From the NCBI GenBank assembly GCA_001986395.2, contig MQVO02000019.1, positions 558,001 through 622,000 of the forward strand: a stretch of 64,000 nt of DNA. Reading direction: 5' to 3'. Positions 23,697 to 36,229 of the stretch are shown one piece after another (the stretch's first letter is position 1; every line of letters begins with the position of its first letter). The position numbers and the translations under genes were made by a program. The notes below the pieces were generated by a model. That model was not told where the DNA came from and did no database searches. It was given only the letters and a program-made list of their open reading frames with translations. The stretch is from Irpex lacteus (lineage: Eukaryota; Basidiomycota; Agaricomycetes; Polyporales; Irpicaceae).

Positions 23697-24037
23697 TATT
23701 TGGGTAGTATTCTTGAACTGAAGAAGCAAATAGGATATGCTAGTAGAGTATCAAAGACGCATGGACTGATAGATAGACTGCACACGGAGCGTAAGTCGTG
23801 GTCGTAGACGGAGAGAGAACTTGGCACAAGCCGGTTGTGGGCGCTTCTGTAAGAGCAATAATTCATGGGCGTTTAAGAGCATATGTCCCCCGGACACCTG
23901 CTGCTGAGATCTTACGGTCATTCTCGTAGATATCTGAGACCATCGACCGTTATTTGATGGTGTACGGAGAGAAGAGGTTTCAGAGTGCAGTATTTATTTC
24001 TAAATGTGAAGCATATACAACAACCTCAAACATACAC
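23697..24037. other. Gap between divergent 5' end of the PPR gene and 3' end of the transporter gene
   Basis: About 340 bases with no gene; the transporter gene ends at 24038 on the same strand. Confidence 0.4.
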
Positions 24038-26456
24038 CTACTCGCCGACAGTGCCTGCGACGACACTACCGTGCACACCCCAACCCACTCCTAGACCGAA
24101 CATAATCCAGCCCAGCACAATAATCCCAAGCGACACAGCCGAGAAGCCCCATTTCATCATCACCGACGAAGTAGCATTCGGCGACTTGAGCATCTTCTCA
24201 TGCAACCTGACCAGATCGATCTCGTCTCCATCCTCATCAACCTCCACGTCCTTCTCCTTACCAGGCTGCGTGATGCCCTTCACAATGGCCAGGTGTTCAA
24301 CCTCTGCTGGCATTCTTCTAGGTGCAATTTGTGAGAGGCGGGCGGCGGGAAGCGCGGATTTGGCGGTGTAGGAGAGGAGGAGCATCGTGCCGGAGATGGC
24401 GACGGAGAGGAAGGCGTATACTAGCCAGAGGGTGACTGCGGGGTCGAGGGAGTCTGTGGATGAGTCGTCTTGTAGTTTGCCTGCGGCTGTTGTGATGATG
24501 ACGATTGATGCTTGTACAACAGATTCTGAAAAGCGAAGATCAGTCTCGTCATGGACTTTATATCGTGACCCCAGAACACTTACTCTTAATTGCGAACCTG
24601 CGGTATTTGAAAGAAAGTCAGTGCATTTCTGATCCACGACAATGGCTTATTCTTACCCTGTTGCAAAGTATTGAGGGTCGGGAATGATCGCACGAATAAT
24701 CTCCACTTGAGGAGCCGGTGTAACACACTGCAAGCATTGTGAGGACGTGGATTCAGCACCGTGTGAGAAGGACTTACCTGGGAGAAGGCGTAAAAGATAT
24801 AGGCAGCGACTACACGAGGAAATAGACTGAGATCGTTTGCCGCAGAGGAAGAGACAATTGCACGTACTGAACGTCGGTATGGTACGTGAAAACTTGAGCA
24901 GCAGCATTGATATGAGGAACGTTAGGCCAGATAGGAATACTGTAAAGATATGCAGTTAGCTTGGTTTAAAGTCCATGTATATATTTACTTACGGAAAGCT
25001 ATACGCTGGCCGAAGAGGTCGATATAAACTCCGATGAACGGGGTGAGGCATGCGGGAAGTAGTAGGTAGAAGTTCGATACCCAACCACCGATAACCGCAC
25101 CCTTCTTCAGCCGCTGCTGAGCAAATTGCCTACAACGAATTCAGCGTGTGCACTCAAGCCCAACTGACCAACGACTTACGTCGAGATGGACACAAACGAC
25201 TGGACACCAGCGTTCTCGAACACGGCGAAGATGACGACCAGCCAGAAACTGAGTGGCAAATGACGGATAGCGGATAGCCTGAATGTAGCCTTCTTCGCCG
25301 CACCGACATGGCGCTTGCCACTCGTCTGGTCCGTAATATTGTATTTTCGACGAAGATAAACGTCGAGAATCACAACAGCGATGGCACAGAGGAAGGAAAA
25401 TAGAGCAATCGCCGCACTGATCCAAAGGGCAAATGCGTACGAGCCGAGGTTTGTGGCAATCACGTTGGCGGTGGTAGAGCCAGTAAACTGCGCCAAGTTA
25501 GCAATTCCCCTATACGCGTTCATGTCAGCATAAAAGTAGAATGGGGAATCTACAAACTCACCAGATAGTACCTACCGAGTACAAACATGTCAGTGGAAGT
25601 AAGAAATCAACTAAGAGCAGATACACACCAATGGAAAACGCAAACCCTCGTCCAGGTGCGAAGTATGTCGAAAATATCCGATGCTGGGCGTTGTCGAGCG
25701 ACCCATCACCAATAGCTGCAAGAACCTTTCCAAGAATAAGCAGAGGGTAGCTATTGAGATTGTTCGTTGCAGCCCCCGCCATGACCATAGAGCCTGACAA
25801 GTGGAAGAAGGCAAGAATCACCGACATAATCGGGCCCCCGAACTTGTCGATGGTGAAGCCGATCCCGATACATAGGAAAGTGTTCACCTAGATACAAACG
25901 TAGTCCCCTTAGAAATGAGTATGGGATTCAGAGAATATAAGACTGACCAGATTCGTGACGGCGACCTGCAAGGTAGTGAGTGTGGTTTGTATTGCAGAGT
26001 ATCGGTGAACTCACAAGAGTGGCAAACTGAGAGTTATTGATCTTCGTCTCCTTGATGATCGTCGTCTTCAATGCCCTGAAAGTCTATTAGTCAAAATCAA
26101 CGAGGCCTCGGCTCGGTAGTCTATTTCTTACACAATCAAAGCCTATAAATAGCATCACAGTGTGAGCATGTGGAACATTGAAATCAGGAATAGCGACATA
26201 CGTTCGACCAATGGTTGCCGACTATATTTGCGGAGTTAGATCGCTAAAGATACACTGGGATCGATTTTGGCTACGCACAAGTGCAAAGGCAAGTCAGGAT
26301 AATCATCGCCAGCTGCCACTTGTAGGGCAACTTGGGCTTCGTGACTGCACCATTGGGGGCCTTCGTCCGGGGGGCGTGAAGGACAGCGGTCTCTTGCAGA
26401 TCATAATCAGCCTTTTCGTCAAGAGGTGTCTTGTCCGAGCTATGTGAAGAACTCAT
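24038..26456 (-). CDS. Major facilitator superfamily transporter, MFSD1-like
   Basis: About a dozen short exons on the minus strand encode a protein with 12 predicted membrane spans. After a polar N terminus (MSSSHSSDKTPLDEKADYD) come the first TM, then KTTIIKETKINNSQFATL and VAVTNLVNTF, then the MFS loop FTIDKFGGPIMS, LGKVLAAIGDGSLDNAQHRI and TYFAPGRGFAFSIG. This arrangement, including the G-x-G-D/E-x-x-x-x-A-Q motif, resembles MFSD1 and its fungal relatives, which act at lysosomal/vacuolar membranes as dipeptide exporters. A cytosolic loop (YLRRKYNITDQTSGK) lies between the halves, and the acidic C-terminal segment contains EKDVEVDEDGDEIDLV before the last TM. A 14-base exon near 24590 is needed to keep the frame at ATGFAIK. 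Substrate is inferred only from family. Confidence 0.8.
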
Positions 26457-27609
26457 GGTGGGAGGGACGACCAGGTGTAGTGGTGAGGGGGAAAGTGACC
26501 ACAAGAGAGAGAATGTCTCGTTCAGAGCTCCATCTTATCAGATAGAGGGACGGGAACCCAGAGGAAAAATGAAAGCTAAATGCCCACGCTGGTGGGAATT
26601 TTCTGTGCGGCCACCATCGGAACGCACGTCAGTATATCCGCGTGTTGGAGGCCTGATGAACCACCGCCCTTGGGGGTGAGGGAAAAGGAAGCACAAAAAT
26701 AGACAGGGAGGCCCGCCCCATCATGCCATCATGTGGGTATTGCTGGAAAGAACTTCCGTTTTTGTACGTGATTGTATTGCTTAACTGTTGCCAGGCACCT
26801 CGTTTCAGGAAGGTCCTGAGGTTGTGTATTGAGCGTGTCCATTATCTTATCAGATATGTGCTATCGTGGCACTTACCAGTCACTCCACTGCTGAATGAGC
26901 TGCCTTCGGCATCATCGTGTCCCCAACAACTGCGCAGTTAGAAGATCGGCGAGCCGGCGAAGCCAAGACTATACATGACAGTGTCAGCATCCCATGCCGC
27001 GTAGGAGATGTACAAAGAAGCCCAGTTCTATCGACAGTCTAATAGACGTTCTTGATTTAACATTGACTGGATGAGCCTGGGCAACTGGGAAGAAGACCCA
27101 GGTGCCTTGACACGTAGTACGTCACTTGAATACTTCAGGACATTTCAAAACCAGGGACGACTGTACAAAGAATTAATACTTACGAAAGGAAGATGCAACT
27201 CCAAGCCTCTGGACAAGACGGTGAGAAAACCTTGTAAAAGGCGCGAGCCAAGTAACTTGCCAGAACTTCACGGCCTTCCGCACCTCTTCGCGCCGTATGT
27301 TCAAGCCGAGAATAACGACCAAGTAACAGAAGAAAGGAACCAATATTGTGTCAATGGGTTATTTTTGGAATGCCATGTTTTCCAGGGACGAACGGCTGGT
27401 GAGCTCCGCTGGACGTCGAAGACCGGAATGCGGGGATAAAGGTACGATCGGTTCGACTGCGAATGAGAGTGATTGATAGGTTAGCCTCACCGAACCGATC
27501 TAAAGTGAACCCGCTCACCATGAAGAGGCTGACCAGGTCAGCACCATCTACACTTTGGCCGTCGCAATGAAATTACTCCTTCACTATCCTCACTTTCCCT
27601 CTACCTTTG
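26457..27609. other. Divergent intergenic region
   Basis: About 1.15 kb between the transporter (minus) and the ankyrin-type gene (plus). One open frame at 27071-27439 has no recognisable content and no matching splice sites. Shared promoter space for both genes is likely. Confidence 0.5.
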
Positions 27610-29024
27610 ATGCCTGATAAAGGTGAGACCGACCGCTGCAACGCGAAGATGGAATGGAAATTCCCAGTTCACAGTGCACTCAGCGACAAGAAATGGTCAG
27701 GCGGGTCGGTTGAGAAGATGTTACGAAGCGTATACGCCGCCAATCCGGTTCTTCTCAACCAACCAGACGAGCAAGGAGCACGTCCTATAGCGGTTGCTGC
27801 TGTCGAGGAGAACCTGGACGCAATCAAGACGATGCTCGAGGTGGCTGGACCTAAACTCGCGCAGGGCGAAGACGTACTTGGCCTGGAGCATGGTGACAAT
27901 AACCAGGAGACAGCAATATCACGGAACCTTGCGCTGATGCGGAAGACCCCAAGATTCGTGATTCATGAGATGCTGGATAATGCTTGCAAGACGCTGCGAG
28001 ACGGGTACATCAAGAACAAGCTTCCGAAATGCGCTTGTGGGAAGTGTACCGCGGGATGGCTCTCTCCACGCATGAGATTTAGGCTAAGAGGTAAGCACAC
28101 ATCTGCACATTTCATTAGCCTTTAAATTGACGTGAGGTAGAAATCGCTCACGATGCCCACGTCGCGATGCTTTGCCGCCTCGATGACTTCGCCGACAACG
28201 ACCAGCCGTTAGACACAGAAGCCGCATCCGACGACCCTTTCTTGGCTTTCATGCCCTCGCATATCGTCGCCCAAGGCATCCGAAGACAGTTCTATCTGGG
28301 ATACCGAGCAGCCTTTCATACCATCCGAACGATGCTCGGCATCCCTGAAGCAACTCCGACGGCCTCTACCTTGCGCGTCGAGTTTGTCCAAGGCGCACAT
28401 GACGGCAAGTACAGCTATGCGGCAGTCGAGCATTTCATCGAGAGAGGCGGGAGCATCAGATATGCCTTGGACTATGTTATCCATCAAGCGTTGTGGAAAG
28501 GCCCCGTGCCTCTGGGAGATGGCTCCTTCGATCGAAAGTGGGACGCTATGTTGCCGTACCCAGACCCGCGCAGATCTCCAAGACCCAAAAGCGAGCAACC
28601 TGGCCAGTCATCGCCGTCTATGAAGAGTCCCCGCATTGGACCATCTCCGTTGCAGAAGATGTCTCAAGCACATAGCGCTGTCGACCTAGGTGAGGACGAA
28701 GTTCCTCAGGGTGATTCATCGCCAAGGCCCCCACGGCGCAGAAGGTCAAGTTCGTTCAAGGATCTTCTCTTCGGCAAGAAAGACCGCGCAAGCTGGCTCA
28801 TCCAGATCAACGAAGATGACTGCTTGAACCACGCTCTCCAATGGAAGCTCAAAGATGAGTGGGAGGAAAGCGGTGAGAAGCAGTGTCCACTCGATTCGCA
28901 GTTTCGTGGAGTAAGATACTTGCTTGGACTTCACACACCGCCGAAGTGGGAGATTGACGAAGTTAGCGTGCAGAACAGTGGATGCGGCGAGTTGAAGAGG
29001 ACGCGTGCGAGGTCCTTCAACTAG
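27610..29024 (+). CDS. Ankyrin-repeat-type protein of the CxCGxCxxGWLSPRMR family
   Basis: Two exons (27610-28090 and 28141-29024) give about 454 residues. The first part has an ankyrin-like pair of helices (LLNQPDEQGARPIAVAA followed by AIKTMLEVAG). Then comes a zinc-binding-looking CACGKCTAGWLSPRMRFRL element, which I recall from many mushroom proteins annotated as ankyrin-repeat proteins. The C-terminal half is helical (HIVAQGIRRQFYLGYRAAFH), followed by a Pro/Ser/Arg-rich linker (PRPPRRRRSSSFKDL) and a conserved-looking end DECLNHALQWKLKDEW-like and LLGLHTPPKWEIDEV. Only one ankyrin unit is visible, so the N terminus may be shortened compared with relatives, or upstream exons were missed. 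Role unknown. Confidence 0.7.
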
Positions 29025-29673
29025 TAGATATTGCAGATTGTTATGTATGTTGTGTGACCTAGTATTGCGTGTGCCTATTATTGTCATATCCATGGAGTTA
29101 TTTGCGAGATTATTCTGATTTTGGCAGGAACATGGCGGCCTGAAGTACGTACCAGAGAGCGTCACGGTGGCCATTGGCGAAGACTTGGGTGGAAGCTTGC
29201 GCGAACAGACGACGGCGTTCGCCGATGTAGATGTCTTCTTTAGGAAAATGCCCGAGCTTCTACTTTGATCCGGTGCCTCGGCAGCGCGGCGTCTTATCTC
29301 AGACTTCCATTGGCGCTTGTTAATTAGTCCACTCAACTCAATAACTTACAGTCACTGGTGACCCAGCTCGCCATCAATAAAACGGTAAGGTTTCCTGACA
29401 GTAAACCCATGTAAGATTAACGAAGGCATTGTGTATAGGTGTCAGACCACCAACCTTGCTCCAGAACTGGCTCACGCCGTTGGGTGTTAACTTATAGGGG
29501 TTGTACTTCTCATTGAAGCGTATATAATTGGCTGTGGCCAAGTATAATCGTCCGAAGCTTCAGTCACTGGCACTCAGGTATTAAAATAACGTTGATCTGA
29601 GGCGAATTACGGAGCTTACTCTTTTGAACAGCTTTCCGCTCACAAACCTCAGGATATCGCCAAAACCCAACTC
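29025..29673. other. Intergenic region, no supported gene
   Basis: About 650 bases; only an antisense open frame overlapping the previous gene. Probable promoter of the orphan coiled-coil gene at its right end. Confidence 0.5.
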
Positions 29674-31614
29674 ATGAGTCACAGTAACCCACCAATAGAA
29701 CTAGAACTCCAGCTCCAATACAAAGGCGAACTCGCCTCCGCCATAACACGCATAAAACCAGAAGGCAGAGATGCACGGACGCCGCTGCTCATGGGGATCT
29801 TCGACTCCCATTTGAACGTGCTCACACTGAACCAGGTCGAGCCAAGGGGGAAGGAGATCGTGTGGGGGAGTGGGCAGATGAGGGCGAGGTGGGTTTTGAA
29901 GAGGGGTTCAGTGAGTGTTGTTCTGCTAGTAACACATAATTGAGTGATTCTAGTGCATACATCTGACCTGTATGCTATCAACACCAGGACGAGCACATAC
30001 AGATGGTCACTTTTTTACATGACGCTTCGAGGACGATCGCGAAGAGCTGCCCGATATCAACGTAAGTAAAGCATACATTTCATCCTTTGCCCTTTAGTTG
30101 TTCGCTTATTTAAGTAACTTATCCTACCTACAGTATCGGATCGGCCTGGTTCAAAGAAACGTACGTCTTGTACCTCAGACAATCAACCCTGTAAACCAAC
30201 CATCTCCGTTATCTAGAGGCAAATCGGTGCGGCATGTATTCGCAAAGGCATCGCCATCCGAGACCGACTCTTCCAGTCAATCGGCGCCAAGACGACGGGT
30301 CAGGACCAAGAGATCTTATAACAAGCTCGCTACTACTCAAGATTCCGCACCCCACGCAGACCAAGTTCCCGTGGCCGCCACTGAGAATCCTCAGACAACG
30401 GGTCCACAAACTCCTGTGGCCGCGACAGACCCTCGTATCATGAGCACACAACAACTCGCGGCCAAGCTCTCCGCTCTCAACGTCCGAGCCAGCACCATTC
30501 CCATTCCCACTCCCACCACTACTAACACTCTCAAACGCAAGCGCACAGACGACCCACCCACGTCTCCTTCATCGAAGCGACCACACACCTCACCCACCCG
30601 CCCCTCTCCTCTCACAATCCCCTCCTTCACACCCTCCGTCCGCCGTCTCAACCTACTAAACGACTCCCAGTCCCCCTCCCTCGACACCTCCCCCTCCACC
30701 CCCGCGTTCCCATCCCGCGTCTCCAGCCCAACCCACGCCTCATTCCCCTCCGAAGCCGAAGTATCCACCCTCTCCATCCTCTCCTTTCACCAACACCGCA
30801 TCGACCTGTCGGGCGTCCGCGCCACCCTTTTACGTTCAGTGCAGAAGCAGCTGGGACGCACGAGAGCGCGGTTGAGTGAGGCGGGGGCGCAGCTCGCTAT
30901 GATGGGTGCGGAGTTGGCGAGCGAGAGGGAGCTGCGTGAACAGCTGCAACGAGAACGAGAAAATGACACTGCACGGAGGTTGGAGGTGACTGCTGCTGTG
31001 ACGCTCCCTCCGTCGCCACCGCATTCTCCGGCTAGTGTTTTCCCTGTGCCTCCTTTGGGCTCGAAAGCTAGGCCGTTAACGCTTGAAGAGCTTGAAGAGG
31101 AGATCTATGCGTCCGATTCCGATGCGGAGGAGGAAGGGGAAGTAGAAGGTACGCTGCTGTTCTTGTGGCTTGTGTTCAGATTTGTGATTGTCTTGACGCG
31201 TCTCCTTAGAACTACCAAGTTCGGCGGTACAATCAGACGCGGATGCTGGACAGAGGAAGGTCCAAGAGCTTGCAGCGATGGCTTCTGAGATACGACGTAA
31301 GCCTTCTCGCTCATTCATAGGCACGCCGACTTTTCTAATGACCTATGACAGAGTTAAGAGAGACACTCGCCCACGAACGAACCGCCCGTCAAACCGCTGA
31401 ACAGATCGTGCACTCTCTTGAGCAAAGCCTCGCAAGCACACAACGGTCTCTCGAAAGCGAACGATACCAACGACTTCAAGCCCAGAAGAGGTTCGAGATC
31501 GTAGAAGGCGTGGCACCAGCTGCTGTGCCCGCGGTGATGCTCGCGCTCGCGAGGATAGCGAAGCTTACGGACATAGTCGTAGAAGTTGGTGTCGAGGGGG
31601 AGCGGCAGTTGTAG
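29674..31614 (+). CDS. Orphan coiled-coil protein, family member A
   Basis: I do not recognise the family. Six exons of 237, 74, 27, 932, 87 and 263 bases (29674-29910, 29988-30061, 30134-30160, 30217-31148, 31210-31296, 31352-31614) join to 539 residues. N-terminal domain: ELELQLQYKGELASAITRI, then LLMGIFDSHLNVL and EIVWGSGQMRARWVLKRGS, then HDASRTIAKSCPIST and IGSAWFKET. The middle is a long Ser/Pro/Thr-rich region with a basic, NLS-like KRKRTDDPPTSPSSKRP. The C-terminal third is a coiled coil (LRETLAHERTARQTAEQIV and onward) ending in EGVAPAAVPAVMLALARIAK then LTDIVVEV. The paralog at 40402-42404 shares the N- and C-terminal blocks and exon lengths 74, 27 and 87. Possibly a nuclear protein; that rests only on the basic motif. 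Confidence 0.78.
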
Positions 31615-31619
31615 GTGGA

Positions 31620-32660
31620 GGAGGGCGGGGCGTGTTTAGGAAGGTGGTGGCGGTGGTCAAAGAAATGTATGTCGTACCCCATACAATCACCCCTTGGGCT
31701 AAATAACCATAGAGATAAATTAGCGCATGTACGCGTAGGCATCGCTCCCTAAGAGCAAGTCTTCCTGTCGATTGACCACACACTGGGAGTACAATAGCCA
31801 CGGACAAGTCGGCTGATCCAAGACGACGCGCCAAGACTAAGACTTCTGATCACTCACCCGCCACACCTCAAGTGCCCGCACAGCAGCGAAGGTTCCCGCG
31901 GTAGCCACACAGACTATGGTTAGAAACAGACGAAACGCCTGTTCCGTGCATCACGAGCACCCAACAACTCGCGACTAAGCTCTCCGCGCTCAACGTCCGA
32001 GCCTCACAGACCTTCAGCACTACTCCCGCTCCCATTAACATTTACACTCTCAAATGCAAACGCTCAGACGACTCATCCGGGTCTCCCCCACCAAAGCGTC
32101 CAGACACCTCCACCGCACCTGGCCCGTCCCCTCTCACAATCCCCAAATTTACAATCTCTGTCCCACTCCCGTTTCGCTAGACTTTTACTCTTCTCGCGTT
32201 AACAGCTCATCCCACGCCTCTATCCCCTCTGAAGTGGTAATTGATACATATACTTGCTGCGTAGAACCTTCTTCCTCGATGCAGTTCAGAGGAAGGCACA
32301 GGGATTGACAGCGATGTCTGCTGAGATACGACGTACGTGATTTCCCTTGGCCCTTCATACTCCCCTTACCGCCACCACTACCACCACTACCACTATCTTC
32401 CAGACCTTCGCGATGCACCCGCGTACGAACGCACCGCCCGTCAAATCGCCGAAAAAGCTCTCGCCGTCTCATAACGGTTCCTCAAAAGCAACGCCCCCAG
32501 AGAATTGAGACGCAGAAAGCGCAGAATTTGAAGAGGTCCGAGATCGTAGAGCCTGCTGCCGTACTCACGGCGGTGCTCGCCCTATCATGGCGAGGATAGC
32601 GAGGCTTACGGATAAAGTGATAGAAGTTGGAGGCGAGAGGGAGCGGGAGCGGGAGTTGTA
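31620..32660 (+). pseudogene. 5'-truncated tandem pseudocopy 1 of orphan family A
   Basis: Starts at sequence matching exon 3/intron 3 of member A (AGCAAAGAAA-type word, GTATGTCGTACC) and follows it to the end: ACCCAACAACTCGCGAC, GCTCTCCGCGCTCAACGTCC, a decayed Ser/Pro-rich region, exon 5 remnants near 32290, and the C-terminal block (GCGAGGATAGCGAGGCTTAC, then GGAGGCGAGAGGG). Frames are repeatedly broken, and exons 1-2 (the N-terminal domain) are absent, so it cannot encode the family protein. Confidence 0.78.
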
Positions 32661-33345
32661 AGGAGGAGGAGTGGGTGTGCTCAGGAAGGTGGTGGTGGCG
32701 GTGAGCAAAGAGAGGTACGTCCCACAGCGAAGATGATCATACTTTGAACCAAACAGCTTCTTATTCTAGAGGCAATCTAGCAAGACATGTATACGTAAAG
32801 GTGCCGCTGCCTAAGAGCAAGCCTTCTTGTCGATTGCCCCACACTGGAGTAGAGTAACCACAGGCAAGACCGCTGATCAAAAACGACAGCCCCGGCCAAG
32901 ACCAAGACTTCTGACATCCAAGAACGGTAGAAGTGATGGCGACGGCTGCGACGCTCCCTTCCACCCCGCCGCATCCGCTGGCCAATGTTTCTCTTGTGCC
33001 TCCTTTGAATCGCGAGCGAGGTCGTTGACATCTCAAGTTAAAGAGATCTATACGTCCGATTCCGCCGTGGAGATGGACAGTGAGGTGGAAGGTACGTTGC
33101 CACTGTTTTGTCTGTTATGATTCGCTGACTGACACGTATACCTACTGCGTAGAACCCACATTACCTTTGGCGGCGCAGTCAGACGGGAATAATCATGCTG
33201 TCCAGAGGGAGGTGTAGGAGTTCCGCGGGGATGACTGCCGAGTTACGGCGTAAGCCCTTCTAGTGACCCGTACCTGCGGTGATGCTGGCTTTTGCGAGGG
33301 TAGCGAGGCTTACGGATAGGGTTGTTGGGGGTGACCGGTGAAGGG
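32661..33345 (+). pseudogene. 5'-truncated tandem pseudocopy 2 of orphan family A
   Basis: Again begins at the exon 3 region (GGTGAGCAAAGAGAGGTACG near 32700), repeats AGAGGCAATCTAGCAAGACA, the AAGACCAAGACTTCTGA part, a shortened coiled-coil region with the GTCGTTGACA segment near 33020, and ends with the C-terminal block (GCGAGGGTAGCGAGGCTTAC near 33290). It is shorter than pseudocopy 1, with the Ser/Pro-rich region deleted, and has in-frame stops. Confidence 0.72.
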
Positions 33346-33804
33346 GGGCAGGAGGGGGTGTATGGAGATCTGAAGGAGGTTATCTTATTCGTAAGCTTAT
33401 AGGGAGGGTGGTGTTGGTAATAAGTGTAATGACGAGGTTAAGTAGAGAGTGTGTTATAATCCATAGAGTAGAACTTGCTGGATCGTTAGAATTAATACCA
33501 TAATCCATATCCAACCGTAGTTAGACGAAGCTTAGACCTCTACACTGTATCCCTACTATCCAACATCCCATAATCTTTGCCCCAGCCACATCAATACTGC
33601 AAGGAAAAGCACCCGGCGGCGAGACGCGTCCGCAGAACCAATGACGTCGGCGAACACGCGAAGCGCCAAAGGGGCAGGGGGACGTGTCGTGTCCACTCGT
33701 AGCTCCCACTGCGGCTTCCAAAAACACGTCCAACTACTTGCGCTCTTACCACCACCACCACCTCCACCTCCTTCTCCCTCTAACTCTTCGTCGAAGGAAA
33801 CAAA
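33346..33804. other. Promoter region of BAP31
   Basis: About 460 bases without a gene, ending in a CACCTCCAC-rich leader just before the BAP31 start codon. Confidence 0.4.
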
Positions 33805-35700
33805 ATGACTGTCTAGTAAGCCCCTTCCTCCCTCACTTGAACGAGAATGAGAATGAGAATGCTAATGATAGTATGGGGACAGCTACACACTAACATTCCT
33901 CCTCCTCGCGGCGGAGATGTCCACCTTCTGCGTGCTCGTCGCGCCCCTCCCGTACGCCATCCGCAAGAAGCTGTTCCACTTTTTGAGCGAGAGTCCGATT
34001 GTCGCGAAGGTTGCGTATGGGTTGAAGATTACTTTTATGTGCGTTCTCCTTCAATTTCCTGCTCTTCTTTGCCTCCGAGTCTCTCTCTCCTCCATTCTCC
34101 TCTTGCTCGAGTCTCCTCTTTCTATCTCTCGTTCTTCCCATTCTCCGAATCCTCTCTCCTTCATTCTCCTTCCTACTTCTCCCCTCCTCCTCCCTGCCCA
34201 CCTTCTCTGCTCTGGTCTTCAACCCACCCCAACTCCTTCTCCCTCCCATTTCTATTCCAACTCCTCCCACCTTCTCCCTCCCCCCAAAAAGATACTGACA
34301 AACTCAACTCAATATAGATTCGTAGGCATCCTCTTCGTCGACGCCCTCCAACGCATGTGGCGCGTCACCGCCGAGGCAGACGTCGCCCGCAACAGCGGCC
34401 AGCCCGTCCAGGACGTGAGGTCCGAGACTAACTTTGCTGCGAGGAAGTTTTAGTGCGTGCTATCTCTCTTCTTCTACTTGCTTCCTATCCTTTTCCCTCT
34501 TCCACTCCTTTCATCCTCTTCCCCACCCGCTCAACCCATCCTCTTCCTCCCTTTGTCCCTCTCGCTTCTTTCTCTTCCCACCGTCTTTTCATCCTCTTCC
34601 CATCTCCATCCTCTCCGTCCCCAATTTTAATTCCAATCTCATCTTCACACCCATCTCCATCCTCTCCTTCTCCCATTTTCCCCACCCTTCCCATCAACTT
34701 TCTCCTTCCTCTTTCCCAATACCCATCCCCACGCGCTCTAAGTCTGAGTTTGGAAGGAAGCTGACTCCTCTACCAGCGCCCAACGAAACACCTACCTAAC
34801 CGGCTTCTGCCTCTTCCTCTCGCTCGTCCTCACCCGCACGTTCTACATCATCCTCGACCTCATCCACACGCAGGAGGAGTATGCGAAGCTTAAGCAGGAG
34901 GTGCGCGAGTTTCTTTCATTCTACTCTACCTCGATTCGAGTGGCTCGAGGGGATGGTACGAGAGCTCGAGGAGGGCTGCTCGAGGAGAACTGCTGGTTCA
35001 CTTTCGTGCTCTCCGACTACTACTACTGCCTTGTTGCTAGGAGGAGCTTGGTGTCGAGCTGCTCGAGTTCGTGCTCGAGTTCGTGCTGGAGCTAGTTGCT
35101 GGTGATAGTTGATAGTGAGAGGTAGTGCTAGACCATTCATTGCTCGTACTACTGCCTGGCTCCTCGTGTTAGCCCTCGCCAGTGCTACTCGCATTCCTCG
35201 AACTCCTCCTCCACCCCCCCCTCACCCTCACCCTCCCCCTCCCCCCCTCCCCCTTCCTCTCAAACAAAACACTAACCCCCACCCTCCATATCCAGACAGC
35301 AACCTCATCCCGCTCGACGATCGCCTCCGGGGACCAAGCGAAGCAGATCGAGGAGCTGAAGAAGAAGTTGGGTGAGGCTGAGAGTAGGGCGAGGGATTTT
35401 GGTGCGTTTCTCTGCTTCTGCGTTCTCTTCGACGACGACGACGACGACGCTGTCTTGTCTTTCCTTCGTTCCGTCTGGCTTTTCGCGACGACGCTGGCTT
35501 GCTGCTTTCGTTGGTGACGCTGGCTCCGCTCCCCCTCCCCCCTCCACTGTTACTACGAAAACTTGAGGATGACTAACAGCAAGCTATACTTTGTAGACAT
35601 CCTGAAGAAACAAGCCGCCCAGAACGGGGTCGAGTACGACCGGCTGGCGACGGAGTATAACAAGAAGACGGGGGGTGTTAGTGATAAGAGGAAAGATTAG
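33805..35700 (+). CDS. BAP31/Yet3-type ER membrane cargo receptor
   Basis: ER integral membrane protein of the BAP31 family, which helps export and quality control of membrane proteins. Six exons (33805-33815, 33883-34038, 34318-34452, 34777-34900, 35296-35401, 35597-35700) join to 211 residues. The N terminus starts MTVYYTLTFLLLAAEMSTFC (TM1), then PLPYAIRKKLFHFLSES, a second TM (KITFIFVGILFVDALQRMWR), then NFAARKFYAQRNTYLTGFCL with a third TM. The C-terminal coiled coil runs through KQIEELKKKLGEAESRARDF, and the end KRKD resembles a dilysine ER-retrieval signal. Exon 1 is only 11 bases; the splice acceptor at 33882 was chosen because it alone gives the family N terminus. Introns 2-4 are long and very pyrimidine-rich, which makes the region full of spurious frames. 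Confidence 0.9.
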
Positions 35701-36229
35701 GGGTGATTCTTCAATACTCTATGGTAATGAGGAGGAGAAGCTGTGGTCTTTGCTCGTCATCAAGGAGAAGAGAGAGCTGGAGAGCTGGAAGAAGTGGGGA
35801 GTTGTGTTTGAAGTTGAAGGCTGAAGGCTGAAGAATGGGAAAATTGATTGCTCGTTGTACCTCACGATTAATTACCTGCGGTTCTTGAAAAGTTCAAGTG
35901 TTATTTTGATGAGTGTGAGTGATCCGTGTGTGCGCGAGGATGAGTTGAGTAGTAAATGGGTATTGAGAGGTAAGTAGTAGGACAGACACATAGGGCACAG
36001 CGTAAGCGTATTAACAAGACACAATAAGACAAACACGTCTCCTCTTCTCCAGCGGTGGCCACGATCATCCTCTTTAGTAGCGGCCACGCATAGATTCCCC
36101 TCCCTCCTCCACTCCTCCAATCTCCAGTCCCCCCGCACACAAACCAACTTCCCCTCCCGCACACAAAACAGCATTCCATCTAGCATCTTGTCAGGCAATT
36201 CCATCTTGCTCCATTTCCCTCATATCACA
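35701..36229. other. Convergent intergenic region
   Basis: About 530 bases between the 3' ends of BAP31 and ASF1. No gene seen. Confidence 0.5.

Noticed and set aside
33890..34270. 126-codon minus-strand frame full of Arg/Glu
   Set aside because: It is the reverse of the pyrimidine-rich introns of BAP31.
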